Below, piece by piece: positions 46,676 through 58,600 of a DNA stretch of 64,000 nt. Origin of the DNA: Lojkania enalia (lineage: Eukaryota > Ascomycota > Dothideomycetes > Pleosporales). The stretch is taken from contig ML986615.1 of the NCBI GenBank assembly GCA_010094045.1, forward strand, positions 303,845-367,844, given 5' to 3'. The notes under the pieces were generated by a model. It saw nothing but the letters and a program-made list of their open reading frames with translations, was not told the DNA's origin and searched no databases. The stretch's first letter is position 1; each line of letters starts with the position of its first letter. Both the position numbers and the translations under genes were made by a program.

Positions 46676-47630
46676 TGAGCGATAAGGTGTAGTCGAGAGG
46701 ATTTCGGATTGATTAGGATCGGAAATAAAGCCGCCAAAGTAACAAGAATATACTATGGAGGGGACAAGTGTTCGTGACCACGGATGTTAGGCCTTCAGCG
46801 ATGCGGCGGGAGGCGGAGCGCGGTGGTGTTGAATCCGTCGAGCGGCAAAAGCAAGCTCTGAGCTGACGACACGCCGAACGGTGTGGTAAGTAAGCTAGAA
46901 GCAAAGAGAAAAAAAGCGGCGCTGTTCGAGATTTCAAAGAATAGAGCGGCCAACCATTTGGGGGCCAAAGGTATGCAATGCAGCCCGCGGACTAGCTGTT
47001 AGGCAGCTGCTTGGGGGGGCTGAAGGCTGGACCTTATGTGCTTGGTCTGGTGGACCGGGGGCATGCATGATGTCCATAGCGATGCATCTGCCCACCAAAA
47101 TTCACAGCTGTGCACATGCACATCCTCCACTGGTACGCGAAGTGGAACACAACGGCGGTGTGCAAGCTGGCCACCTTGTTTTGCAGGTGTTTCGCGCATA
47201 GCGTGTTCGCGAATATCTGCGCTCCCGACCGCTCAACTCCAAGGAAGTGCTGCGCTAATTTTGGACTGGGCCGAACGCGAGACGACGGCCAGCCATGCCC
47301 TCTCCGCTCTTGGGACGCGGGGCGGCAAAATGCTCGTCAGCCACATGGGCCGACAGCTCGAGAAAGAGCACCTGATTCTGTTGGCTGTCGTCATCCTCCC
47401 CGTGGGCGCACCCGATCTGAGAGCAGCTTTGCACGGGAGCGCTTCATGAAACCGTGTGCTCGTGTGCGCCGCTTCTCAAGTTGTCGTGATCTAGCCCCAA
47501 GACTAGGCTACATATGGTGTGCGAGCAGCATCGGCAGTCACCTTGGACCTTGGGTTGCTTGAGCTTAGCGCCGTATAACTTGCTTCTTGTCCCAATTTGA
47601 TTGATTTGGGGGCTGATACCTACTTTGTTT
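46676..47630. other. Intergenic region
   Basis: About 950 bp upstream of the coiled-coil gene. Frames such as 47036-47449 (plus) do not look like real proteins. Nothing else is recognised. Confidence 0.45.
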
Positions 47631-47932
47631 CTATTTCAATCCTTCGGTCGCTTCAGAATGCTTGGTCCCTTTGATAGAGGCAAACTTCGCGCGCTCCTCT
47701 TCAAGTTTGGCTTTGGTTGAATGGGCTTCTCAAGCACTGGCGCTTCCTCAGAATTCGTCCTACTAGCGTTGATACTAATATATTTGAGAGCCTTTGTAAA
47801 TGTCAATGTGCCGGCAAGCACAGACATATAACCTTCAAAAAGATGTCTATACGACGGCTGGTTACGTAAGATATGATAATAACGCGATTCTCCGCAGGAG
47901 CAGATAGTATAATTGGGCCTATGTGAAATCAA
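47631..47932 (-). pseudogene. Small unidentified ORF with an apparent one-base frameshift
   Basis: The minus-strand frame from 47932 begins MISHRPNYTICSCGESRYYH and includes FEGYMSVLAGTLTFTKALKY, which has a hydrophobic patch. It runs through TNSEEAPVLEKPIQP and then loses protein character. In the frame one base back, starting near 47703, the sequence becomes strongly protein-like: AKLEEERAKFASIKGTKHSE ending ATEGLK and a stop at 47631. One added base at the CCAAAGCC site would join the two. It may be a broken small (mitochondrial-looking) protein gene, a sequencing error or an undetected intron. The family is not recognised. Confidence 0.35.
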
Positions 47933-48315
47933 TCGGGTTAAAACCGAGAGTTCTCTTCAAACCAGTTGGATCACTTTGTCAACTCGTGACTTCCCCTAGT
48001 CAGTCGTGGAGTTATCAATTAGAAAATCCCCGTGTCATAAAAATGGAGTTTCTAGCGCCTTATAGTTTATGCAGTTTATGCAGTTTACAGTGTTTATCTA
48101 ATATTTCAGCATTCCAAGCCCGACTAATTCGAGTACGAGATCGTGTGTCTAACGGATTAGTGTTGAAGTTTGCGAGTCGAGCTCCCCAGATGCAGCTCGG
48201 CATTCTACTCTAGCTACTCCCTCATGATGCTGGTCTGAATACCCAGGACCTGGATATCTTAGGCCATGACTTGAGACGGTAGGCAGTCACAATTCCAGTC
48301 GATCAGTCCTGCCAA
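47933..48315. other. Intergenic region downstream of prefoldin subunit 1
   Basis: About 380 bp with no recognisable gene. A short direct repeat, TTTATGCAG followed by TTTATGCAG, occurs near 48065-48083. Confidence 0.45.
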
Positions 48316-48791
48316 TCATTTTCCTCCGCCTCGAAGAACCCGTTCCAAGCTGGCCCTGCTATTTTCATACGTCTTTTCTAGATAATCCTGTTTCTTCTCT
48401 AGACTTGCGATTTCGGACTGGAGCCCATCACTCTCCGTTGATATCCTTTTTTGAACCTCTGATATGGGAGAGCACACGAACCTTTACTTTATTAGCCTAT
48501 TCACGCCTCTGCGATTGATTGAATGTCAATAAGAGTCTCACATTTTGCCTACACCTTCGTAGACCCTTGTACCCTCTGGTAGTGATTTCATTTCGCTTGC
48601 CGTCAGTTGTAGCATTCGGTTTTCTCGATTCTTGACTGCCATTTGCTGTCTAACAATAGCCAGTTGCTGCTCAGCGAAGACTTTTTTCTGGCCAATCTCT
48701 TGCAGAATCTCGCCGCACATTAGTTTGGGAACACTGCGAAATAAACTATGAGACCACTCGCCTTCTGCAGAGTTTCGTTTGGTATCGACAT
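48316..48791 (-). CDS. Prefoldin subunit 1 (beta type)
   Basis: Three exons, 48791-48762, 48708-48542 and 48481-48316, give 120 residues, the normal size for the family. The protein is MSIPNETLQK joined to ILQEIGQKKVFAEQQLAIVR, then RMLQLTASEMKSLPEGTRVY, EGVGKM, MFVCSPISEVQKRIS and a second helix EIASLEKKQDYLEKTYENS. The helix-beta hairpin-helix layout and the EGVGKMF motif are diagnostic of beta prefoldins. Intron 1 (48761-48709, 53 nt) has a GC-AG pair: the donor is AAG/GCGAGT, the branch point ACTAAT and the acceptor GCGAG. It is the only arrangement that restores the conserved sequence. The product helps deliver actin and tubulin to the chaperonin in the cytosol. Confidence 0.9.
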
Positions 48792-49634
48792 GGTGGGATG
48801 CTAAGCCCTTAGTGGTGGGTGTCGTGAGGATAGTTTCAGTGTGCCAGTGTCAAGCATTCGGCTCTGCAAATAAAGCAATCCCGAATCGGTTAGTTACCTA
48901 GGCGCGCTACCGTGATCAGTGTGTATTACGAATATAGACCCCAGCGAGTTACTGGATCCTATTGACCCTTGGGACTAGGAGATAAGGCATGCTGTGCTGA
49001 ATTCAGGCATGTGCCTTAAAAGGAATGGCCACGAATGAAACACGTGATAATACCAAGAATCAGTCAATCAGCCGGGCCTAATTGGCTGAGTGCCAAGCAT
49101 CATTATTCAGTCAAACTAAATACTAAGTGACCAAGAAGTTAGGAGAATCAAATTGTTTTTAACAACTTTACGGCTCCCTCTTAGTTAACTCTTTGTAGTC
49201 AATTTGAATATCCTCCGCACATACTACTTGCGCACTTCCTTTACAAGCCCATAAGAAGCTCATTCACGTGATCACTCTTAGTCATCACACTCCCGCCTCA
49301 ACACCCCGTTGTAACATTTTGACTACCCTCATCCAATTAGAAGGAAGTTATACCAGTCAACTACCTAAGTTATAAAGAGAGAACTACTAATAATGAGTCA
49401 TACGGAGAGCTCACACAAGCAGAATGTCGGGATCGTTGAGCAAAGCCACCTTCTAGAGAGATGCAACGTCATTCACCAGAATGCAGCAAGAGCAAGCTCT
49501 ACAAGTAGAATAATTAGAATAAGCTTAACGTACATTACAAGCGAGCTACCCATACAAGCGAGCAGTCCGCCTCACCAATAAAACGCGACGCGTGAACTTT
49601 CAACAATAATGCAGCAACGAAACAATAAGACTAT
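48792..49634. other. Intergenic region left of the LTR remnant
   Basis: About 840 bp: the prefoldin promoter and increasingly AT-rich sequence. The frame at 49393-49581 does not resemble a protein. CACGTG-like cores occur near 49040 and 49266. Confidence 0.4.
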
Positions 49635-49854
49635 TGTAATATCTCATAGCTTTGAGTCACGGGTTAATGATATCGAGTCACCTGACATAGGGTTGAAATA
49701 GCCGAATCGCACCCTGCAGGGATGGGAGTGACTCGTCTCTCTTTCATCATCAACCACCTCTTCTCTAAGAAAGAGAACTGAATATACGAGCATTTTAGCC
49801 CCGCTACTCTATCTATTGTTGCTACGCTGTAATCCATTATACTAGCCTATTACA
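49635..49854 (+). repeat. Unmutated LTR of the gypsy family, with leader to about 49937
   Basis: Begins TGTAATATC and ends CTATTACA, so the ends are the inverted repeat TGTAATA/TATTACA expected of an LTR. The reverse complement aligns along its whole length with the LTRs at 53724-53936 and 60591-60803; differences are almost all transitions in which this copy keeps C or G. Similarity continues for about 83 bp past the LTR (TTCGAACCGC, a TATAAATA box, CAGCCTAAC), matching the leader after the nested element's 5' LTR at 60590 leftward. Then it stops. So this is a 5' LTR plus leader remnant in plus orientation. At about 300 bp it is below the repeat length that RIP usually recognises, which may explain its preservation. 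Confidence 0.85.
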
Positions 49855-49937
49855 TTCGAACCGCTCAAACCCTTTAGAGCAGCCCAGCAGCAATTTCCGA
49901 CACTATAAATACGTCTCCTACCCCTCTCAGCCTAACG

Positions 49938-50596
49938 ACCGGCCAGTTGTTACTAACCTATGTACCGCTGGTACATGTAACGACCGCCGTTGCAGTCGTA
50001 CACACACCAGGGCTTATTTGCGTTAGGTTGGTTAGAGGTGGTGGCTTCAGTGAAGAGAGAGTATTAGGATCGCCGGTTCTTCGAATGTAACAAGTATATT
50101 TAGAAGTCTAACATGGTAACGAGATAAATCTACGAGAATAACTATACAGGACTTAATCTACTAAGGAGATCCTTCGTCTTATATAGTCAGGTCCAAGACT
50201 GCTAAGCCTAGCTTGTTAGGTCTATCAGGTCTGTCAGGTTCGTCCTGCTATACCTAACACTTCTGCTATTGATACGTGTATAGGTTGTGCCATACCTTAT
50301 TATCCAGCTAATCATCTCCCTAGTTCCTATAGTCCTACTGCTTGCTGTCTAATAATTAGTTCTTAATATATTTCTACCTATTATTACTTTATTAGTTCTT
50401 ATCCGAGTTAACCTATATAGTAGCTAATATTAGATTAAGCTCTAGCTATAAAAGTAGTACCTCTTAGCATTCTATATTTATAATACCTCCTCCCCCCTCT
50501 ATAAGTTTGTCCTAAAGCTCTTTAATCTATTACTTTACCTATTCTATTTAGGTATAGTATTCTACTATCTCTAGTAGTTTATTCTAGCTTCTAATA
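49938..50596. other. Transition from normal to AT-rich sequence
   Basis: Up to about 50260 base composition is normal; beyond it TpA becomes very frequent and CpA/TpG rare. The stretch holds LTR-like phrases: TGTAACGACC at about 49976, TCTAACATGG at about 50106 and CTATACCTAACA at about 50250. These could be the edge of another LTR, possibly the 5' LTR of the plus-strand chromovirus, but no second copy is in the window to prove it. Confidence 0.35.
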
Positions 50597-51375
50597 TATA
50601 ATAATATAAAGAAATCGTTCTATAAAAAGCTTTATATACAACCTTATCCCAAAGCTTTTTACTTATCTTATTCTACCCCCAGTTCTACCTCTTTTCCCTT
50701 CCGTATATAGTTGTATACTCCTTTATAAGTAGCTTAGTAGTTCTTCTATATCCTTTTATATAAGGCCTATAAGTGTTAATAGAATTCTTAGGTCTTTAAA
50801 CTTCTATATACTCCTATATACCTCTAAGTAGATTCATACTATATTTAGACCTATTATCTTATCTATACTATTATATTATATAGAAGAATTTAATACTACT
50901 AATAATAGCCTCTTTAATAATATTGTATTGATTATTTATTTAAATACGTCTAAGTCTAAGATATATCTAATTTAGTTTAGGTTATAATATTTATATACTA
51001 TTATATTAAATTATTTAGTTATCTAGATAGGATCTTAGAAACTTTCTATTAATTAAAGCCTTTAAATTTAGAACTTCCTATCTTCTACGATTAGAATTAC
51101 CTTTAGAAAAGCCGCGTAGAGTATATCTAGGTAGAAACTTAGAAACTACTAATAACCTATTAGAATTAGAAGTAACCGCTAATATCTAACTATAATTTAC
51201 CTTCTAATTCTTATATTAGAACCGATATACGCGTAAGTTATAGTAAGAGTAAACTTCTATCTATATATATAGAACAACTATTACCTCTTATAGGGGGCCT
51301 TATAATAGGTAGACCTCTCTTTATAGGGCCTATAATAAAGAACCTATCTAATTTAAAGGAAAATTAGAGTAAACT
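50597..51375. repeat. Tandem duplication, copy 1 (period 779 bp)
   Basis: Matches 51376-52153 end to end at a constant offset of 779 bp, with only scattered differences that are mostly C/T or G/A. Recognisable anchors are AATATAAAGAAATCGTTCT at the left (50603, 51382) and AAATTAGAGTAAAC at the right (51361, 52140). No protein is readable. Confidence 0.9.
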
Positions 51376-52153
51376 TATAATAATATAAAGAAATCGTTCT
51401 ACGAAAAGCTTTATATATAACCTTATCTTAAAGCTTTTCGCTTATCTTATCCTACCCCTAGTTCTACCCCTTTTCCCTTCTATATATAGTTGTATACTCT
51501 CTTATAAGTAGCTTAGTAGTTCTTCTATATCCTTTTATATAAGGCCTATAAGTGTTAATAGAATTCTTAGGTTCTTAATCCCCTATATACTCCTATATAC
51601 CTCTAAGTAGATTTATACTGTATTTAGACCTATTATCTTACCTATACTATTATATTATATAGAAGAACTTAATACTACTAGTAATAGCCTCTTTAATAAT
51701 ATTGTATTAATTATTTATTTAAATACGTCTAAGTCTAAAATACGCTTAATTTAATTTAGGTTATAATATTTATATACTATTATATTAAATTATTTAGTTA
51801 TTTAGATAGGATCTTAAAAATCTTCTATTAATTAAAACCTTTAAGTTTAGAACTTCCTATCCCCTATAATTAGGATTGCCTTTAGAAAAGCTACGTAGAG
51901 TACGCCTAGGTAAAAATTTAGAGACTACTAATAATCTATTAGAATTAGAGGTAACTACTAATATCTAACTATAATTCACCTTCTAATTTCTATACTAGAA
52001 CTAATATACGCGTAAGTTATAGTAAGAGTAAACTTCTATCTACGCGTATAGAACAACTGTTACCTCTTATAGAGGGCCCTATAATAGGCGGACCTCTCTC
52101 TATAGGGCTTATAATAAAGAACCTATCTAATTTAGAGGGAAATTAGAGTAAAC
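51376..52153. repeat. Tandem duplication, copy 2 (period 779 bp)
   Basis: Directly abuts copy 1 and ends with the same GAGTAAAC at 52146-52153. What follows (TAACCCTTAAAAAAT) is not shared. The unit may be a doubled LTR or leader of the plus-strand chromovirus that starts just to the right, since it lies directly upstream of its gag; the TG...CA ends expected of an LTR are not clear after RIP. Confidence 0.88.
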
Positions 52154-53723
52154 TAACCCTTAAAAAATAAATTACAATTTTATAGGAGAAGATTATATAT
52201 TTAATATAATAGAGAATTATTAGTTCTAATTAACCTTTATAAACTACTAAATTAGAACTAATAATATACTAAGAAACTTTTATAACTCCCCTAGTAAGAA
52301 ACCTCTTAGCTACCTTTAAGCCCCCTTAAGCCTATCTTACTAAATATATACCTAAGATTAAAAGCTTTATAGATAGTAATAAACTTATATTTAAATAATA
52401 GTAAGTTTTAATTCTAGACTAACTTAAGATTAATATAGATTACTATTAGATAGAGCGTATATATATAGTATTAGTATAGAGATATACCTTTAGTACTGCG
52501 AAAGGGTATCTAGAGCTAAAATACCTAGCTAAATTAGACTAGTATTAGTTTAAGAATATTAAAGAAATAATTTTACTTCTACAATTATATTTTATTATAG
52601 GTAATAAAAAGATAGAGGTATAATAGGCGTTTTAGGTCCTAAAGATAAATAAAAGAGAAGCGTTCCTAACTTTTAAAACTTACTTTATTAGTATAGTTAT
52701 TAGGGGATCCGTACCCTAATCTAAGTAGTTCTTCTATCTATAAGATAAGATTCTCTCTAGCTTAAAGATATTAAACCTTAGCTTTAAATTTATATAGAAA
52801 AACTCCTTTAATACTATAATCGCCTATTTAACAGCCTATAATATAGAAAGGAGGAGCGTTCTTAACCTTCTAGAATAAACTATTAGCCTATAAGTTATAG
52901 CTAAAATAAATTTAGATTAGTACTAGAAGGCTTTTAAAAGTTTATTTAAGATAACTTATAATCTAATACCACCCTAATCTACTCTAGTATTAACACCTCG
53001 TTTTACTATAATTACTTTCTAATAACCTAGTAAGACTCTTATATCTAAAAGGTATATAACTTTAGGTAATTACTATAACTATAGTAAACTAGAATACTTT
53101 ATAAACGAATATACAGTCCTTAAAATATAAGAGATAGAGGTTAAATAAGAGAAGATTAAAGAAGAAGAGTTTTTAAACGTAAATAAGTACTACCTAGATA
53201 GTTTTTAGGTAGGAAATAGAGATACCTAAGAAAACTCTCTATCCTAAACTTAAGTAAATATAACTTATTAAACATTAATTTATTATATTTATTTAGAGGA
53301 AAGTACTTTTAAATTCCTACTATTCTATATTTAAAAGGCGTTAGTATACAACTAAACACCCTTATTAATACAAGCACCTAAAACTTCCTATTCCTCAATT
53401 CTATAATAGCTAGATTACTCTCTTAAGCTCTATATATATTAATATAGTACTTACCCTTTAAAATTACCGTTAAAAGTTTTTAGGACTAAATCTAAACCCT
53501 AGTTAATTAGTATATCTACTTATACCTATAAATTAATAGGAGAACTATCTAAAACTATCTATTTATTATTATAAATCTAGGTATTTAGGATTATATTATT
53601 AGTATTAAATAGTTATATTATTTTCAACTCTAGCTAGATACGGATAAAAATTAGATTATATAACCCTCTAAATATCCTACTATTTATAATTCTTTATCTC
53701 CTCTTCTTATATAATTAACTTAG
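52154..53723 (+). mobile_element. Plus-strand Ty3/gypsy chromovirus, left half (gag and protease), RIP-mutated
   Basis: Plus-strand frames, ignoring stops, show a gag capsid-like stretch (KREAFLTFKTYFISIVIRGS, about 52661-52720). A zinc knuckle follows in which the Cys and His codons have become Tyr: YYNYSKLEYFINEY at about 53074-53115 has the C-x2-C-x4-H-x4-C spacing. The retropepsin-like segment then has INLGI, IISIK and FQLxLDTDKN (about 53566-53660), as in the end of gypsy proteases. Coding stops abruptly at 53723, where the nested element begins; it resumes as reverse transcriptase after 60804. Every stop fits C-to-T or G-to-A change. Confidence 0.8.
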
Positions 53724-53936
53724 TATAATAGGCTAGTATAATAGATTACAGTATAGTAATAATAGATAGAATAGTAGAGCTAAAATATTCGTATATTTAG
53801 TTCTCTTAGAAAAAAGATAGCTGATAAAAGAGAGATAAATTACTACTATCTCTACAGGGTGCGATTCAGCTATTTTAACCCTAAGTTAGGTAACTCTATA
53901 TTATTAACCCATAATTTAAAGCTATAAGATATTATA
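53724..53936 (-). repeat. LTR of the nested gypsy element (left; 3' LTR)
   Basis: 213 bp, beginning TATAATAGGC and ending GATATTATA on the plus strand (TGTAATA...TATTACA before RIP, as shown by the copy at 49635). Same length and orientation as the copy at 60591. Confidence 0.9.
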
Positions 53937-55650
53937 TTATCTCTCTTCTTAGAAGGCTATCGTTATAATAGCTTATAGAGGACAAATATCGCTAGAATAG
54001 ACTAGTAGAGCTACCCTAAAATAGGTGCTATTATATAATCTCGAGTTCCTTCTAGATTAAGTAGTATATTATTACTACTACTTTTACCTTTATCTAGTAA
54101 TATCGACCCTTAGGGAATCTTTACTACTTATTACCTAGAGTAGTATAAGTAAATAGTACTAGTAAAGTAAATACTAATTATAAAAACGCTGCTCTCCCCG
54201 CCTATTCTACTTTTTTAATCTTTATACTTCCTTAACTACCTTAATAAGTATAATTCTCTTAGTCTTTAGCTGCATATTTAGTACAGTTATTATAGCTCTA
54301 TATAGAATATAATAGAGTACTTTATAGCTAATAAGGGCTAGTAGATATATATACTCGCTGCCCGCGCCGCCCGCCGCCTATTTTTCTATTCTTGCTATAC
54401 TCCTCTATATATACCCCTCTTACGCCCTCCTTAACGCCTTTCTAGTTTATAAACAGCTAATTTACGCCTAACAGGTTTATAGCGTATAATATAGTACTTA
54501 CTCTAGTCTAGAAGCGCTGTATTAAAGAGGCTAAGAGTAAGAAGCCTTATACTATCCGCTATCTCTACTATCTAAAGCGTCTAGCTCGCGGTAAGCTATA
54601 TAAAGTAGATAGTAACTATAAATTTGCTTCTTTAAACCTACTTATAGTAGAATATCTCTACAAAGGTATTTAATATAATATCTATCTCTACTACCTTAAA
54701 AAGAATAATAAGGATTATTTTAAAGTATATTCTAGGCTAATATAGTATATTCTAACCTTCTTATAGCTAACGTATTTATAGCTAGACCTATCTATACTAG
54801 AATATATTGTAAAGGTTAATTAAGCTATTAAAGCTCTTATTACCGCCCGCGTTGGTAGTAATAAGATCTAACTAGCCTAAAGAGTCTAAAATACTATCTA
54901 AATAGTAGTTAAGTAGACTTAAATATATATTCTAGCCCTTTTTTATATATTCTAGTACTAATAGTAATATCTAGGCTTAATAAGAAAGATTCTAACTTCC
55001 TATTCGCCTATAATAGTAAGGATAGAAAAACCTCGTCTAGAATTAAACTTACTAGCCGGGACTATACTAAGATTAGTATAGCGCGTAAGTATAAGGCCGA
55101 GGAGGATCTTCTTAATATAGATAATAATAAATATACTAAAGTAAAGGAAATAAAGTCCTCTATAAGTTAATCCGGACTATATTATACTATATTATTCTAT
55201 ACTAACGCTTTTAGCCCATTCGCTCTATTAAAAAGGCTTAACCGAGTTGTAGTAGGGGAAAAAGTTGTAGTAAGGTATAATTATTAGTAGATAATAGTTT
55301 TTTTAGATATTAACAGGTTCTCCGGCGTTTCTATAAATATAATACCCTAGTTAAGCATCTTATAGCCTAAATTAGCGCTATATTTAGAATAATATAATAT
55401 TTCCGTCTCTTATATACTATTCTAGTCTATAATATACTATAATATAGTTCTTCTAGTATTAACAGCAGAAATTACCACTTCTTATAATTACTAAAGAACC
55501 TATATTAATATATAAAGCTAACTTTATAGATATTTATTCTTAAACCTTATTTATATAACTTTAGTCTAGTAATAGTACTATTAAATACCTATAAAAAACC
55601 TTAATTTAAGGAAAACTAGGTAAAGGTAGCTATATTAACTAGAAAGTTTA
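53937..55650. other. Unassigned segment inside the nested element
   Basis: About 1.7 kb between the left LTR and the end of the recognisable integrase/chromodomain region. Plus-strand frames give protein-like runs (for example LKRLARGKLYKVDSNYKFAS near 54580) on the strand opposite to the element's pol. It may be a further insertion or an extra antisense gene of the element. I do not recognise it. Confidence 0.35.
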
Positions 55651-58600
55651 TATAAAGGTTATACTTTAGAATAATTTAACTATCCTTCTTCTTTTTTAAA
55701 GAGCGTCTACGGTCTTTAATAGGTTTATTTAATTTCTTTAGTTTAATACCCTTCTTTTTCTAGAATACTTATAGAGTGTTAGTACTAATATTTACTCCTA
55801 ACTCCTAACTATTCTTAGAGTCTGGGTAGTTCTTCTATTTAACTAAGTATTCCTATACTCTAATAGAGTTTTACTTTTACTTAATAATACGATTAATTTT
55901 ATATATATTATCCCTAAATTAGTATAAAGTATTTTATATTAGGCTATCTAGACTCTAAATAGGCCCTTTTAGGTTATATAGCTCTAGTAAAAATATATAA
56001 AATACTAGATAGATACTATCTAATTTTAGGAGGTTAATCTAATAGGTTACAGGCGTTATAATCTTTATTACTATATTAGGTCTAAAATACTTCTAATCTA
56101 ATTTCTTTTTAGGACGGGTTAACTTAATATATTAATTTAATACTAGCACCTTATCTCCTATTACTAAAGATAAGTATATTCTCTTCTTATCTGCGTATTT
56201 TTTTTAATAAGCTACTATAGTACTAATCTTTACTTTATATTTACTTTATAATACTAATACTTTAGCTATTACACCTCTTGCTAAAGAAGCTTCTCCCTCT
56301 CCTAAAGGCTCGCCTGGCTAATTAGGTTTTTAGGGATTTATACTATAGTAAGCGCGAAAAGGTAAGATAGTAGTAGTTATATAAACGTTATTATTATACG
56401 CAAACTCTACTACAGATAGTTAAACTACCTAATTATCTTACTCTAAGTAGTAGAAATAATATAAATACTACTTAAGTATCTAGTTTTATCTTTCTATTAG
56501 TCCGTCAGTCTCTAGATAATAGGCTAAACTAAGACCTTACTAAAATACTAAATAATAGTAAAAAGTTTCCTAAGATTTTAACTTCGTTAGAATACTATAG
56601 TTGGATATTACTAACTCTAAGATATTATATAGTTAGATAACATCGCGTATCTAGACCTATATTAGATCTTCTATAGTCTAGATAGAGATAGTAGGGATAT
56701 AATAGGCTATTTTAGTTAACCGGTTGATAACAACTATAATTAAGTTGTATACTTAACTAAGGAATAGACTTAAAGGGAGTTCTATAATAAAATTAAACGT
56801 AACTTACTCTTATAGTCTACTTAATACAGGTAACGGTTATAATAGGCTATAAGGCTTATATTTAGAAGCTTTTACCCTTCTACACTTTAAATAATCCTAA
56901 TAGTAGACCTTAATATTATCCCTTATACCTTTCTACTAAAATTAACGCGATACTCTCTTATATATTTTTATCTATCCTCTATAACCTACTATAGGGTAGT
57001 TATATATCTAGTCGAGGGCGTTTTACCTCTTTTAGAGTATTATCAGCTCTATCTTCCCTTTATTACCTTTTTTAGCCCACTCCGGGCTGTTATAATATTC
57101 TTAGTCTAAGAAAGGGGTTTCTTCTACTTCTTAGATAGGAGAAAAATCTTTCTAAGTAGTCTATACGTAGGTTACTACTATTAAGACCTTAAGAATCTTA
57201 GTACTGTTATTCTAGTCTAAATCGGTTTTTTCTACTCTTTTTAGGCTAATCTTAGTGTATATAGGTTTAATATATCTTATATTAAACTTCTTTAAAGGTG
57301 CCTGTACTTCCTTTATATAGTCTAGTTAATATAATAGTCTATCGGCTGGGTTAAGTTTACTAGATTAGTAGATAAGATTATAATCGTACTTAGTAAGCTT
57401 AAGATATAATCGTATATATTAATAGACTAAAGTCTTCGTTTCTATAAACTAATAGAGGTTATTATAGTCTATATAAAGGTTAAATATAACTCCTTATAGG
57501 TACTAACGCTAGTATTCTAAGCTTTCTACTATTATAAGTAGTTTCTGGTTATATATATCGTAGTTATACTCTATCGCGCTAAGCTTTCTTAAAAAGAAAT
57601 TAATAGGTTACTATATTATCTTACCTACTTACTCTTCTATAAGCTGGCTAAGAATTCCTGAAATAGCGCCTCTAGAAGTATTAACCTTAACCCTTATAGG
57701 CTAAGTTAGCTTATAATAAGTTAGGATAGAAATACTTAAAAAAACTTCCTTTAACTATTAAAAGGCCTCTAGTTCTTTTTAACTAATATCTAGCTCTTAA
57801 CTTTCTTCTCTTCTCTAGGTATAGCCTCCTTTAACAGCCTTTGGCCCCTTTTAGGTTAATCTTATTAAAGGTAAGGTAATCCTTAAGAATTCTATAATAA
57901 ACTTATAGTAGTAGTTTATAAATCTAATAAAAATTCTTATATCTTATATAATCTACGGGACTAGCTAATTCTAGATAGTTTTTAACCGAGAGTAGTTAAA
58001 TTTAATCCTCTTAGGGTAAATAATAAATCCTAGATAGTCTATTTCTCTAATATAGAAGTCGCACTTACTAAGTTTTATAAAGAGCTTAGCCTTACGTAGT
58101 CTCTAAAGTACTTCCTTAATATACTTAATATATTCCTCTTCTATATTAGAGAAGATTAAAATATTGTCTAAATATATAATATATATTATATTAATAAGGC
58201 TAGTAAGCGTCTAGTTAATATATACTTAAAATTAAGCTGGTATATTTGTTAGGCTAAATAGTATAATAGTATACTTAAAAGAACCGTATCTAGTATAAAA
58301 TACGGTCTTCTATTTATCTCCTTTCTTTATTCTAATTCTATAGTAAGCTTCTCTAATATTAAGCTTAGTATAGTACTTAACTTACGTTAGATACTCTAGC
58401 GACTCTAAAATTAGGAGAAGAGAGTGCTAATTATGTATAGTAATCTTATTTAGGCCTCTATAATCTATATAGAGTCTTAAACTACTATTCTTCTTCTTTA
58501 TAAAGAGGATTAGTACGCTAGTAGGCGATTAGAATCTTCTAATCTATCTACGTTATAAGTACTTATCTAGATACTTTTAGAGATACTAAAGCTTAACTAA

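Noticed and set aside
49635..49906. Solo LTR flanked by CTAT on both sides
   Set aside because: The right-hand CTAT lies inside leader sequence that is shared with the nested element, so it is not a target duplication; the copy is an LTR plus leader remnant.
50597..52153. A CRISPR-like or satellite array
   Set aside because: There are only two long units with no spacers; this is a tandem duplication.
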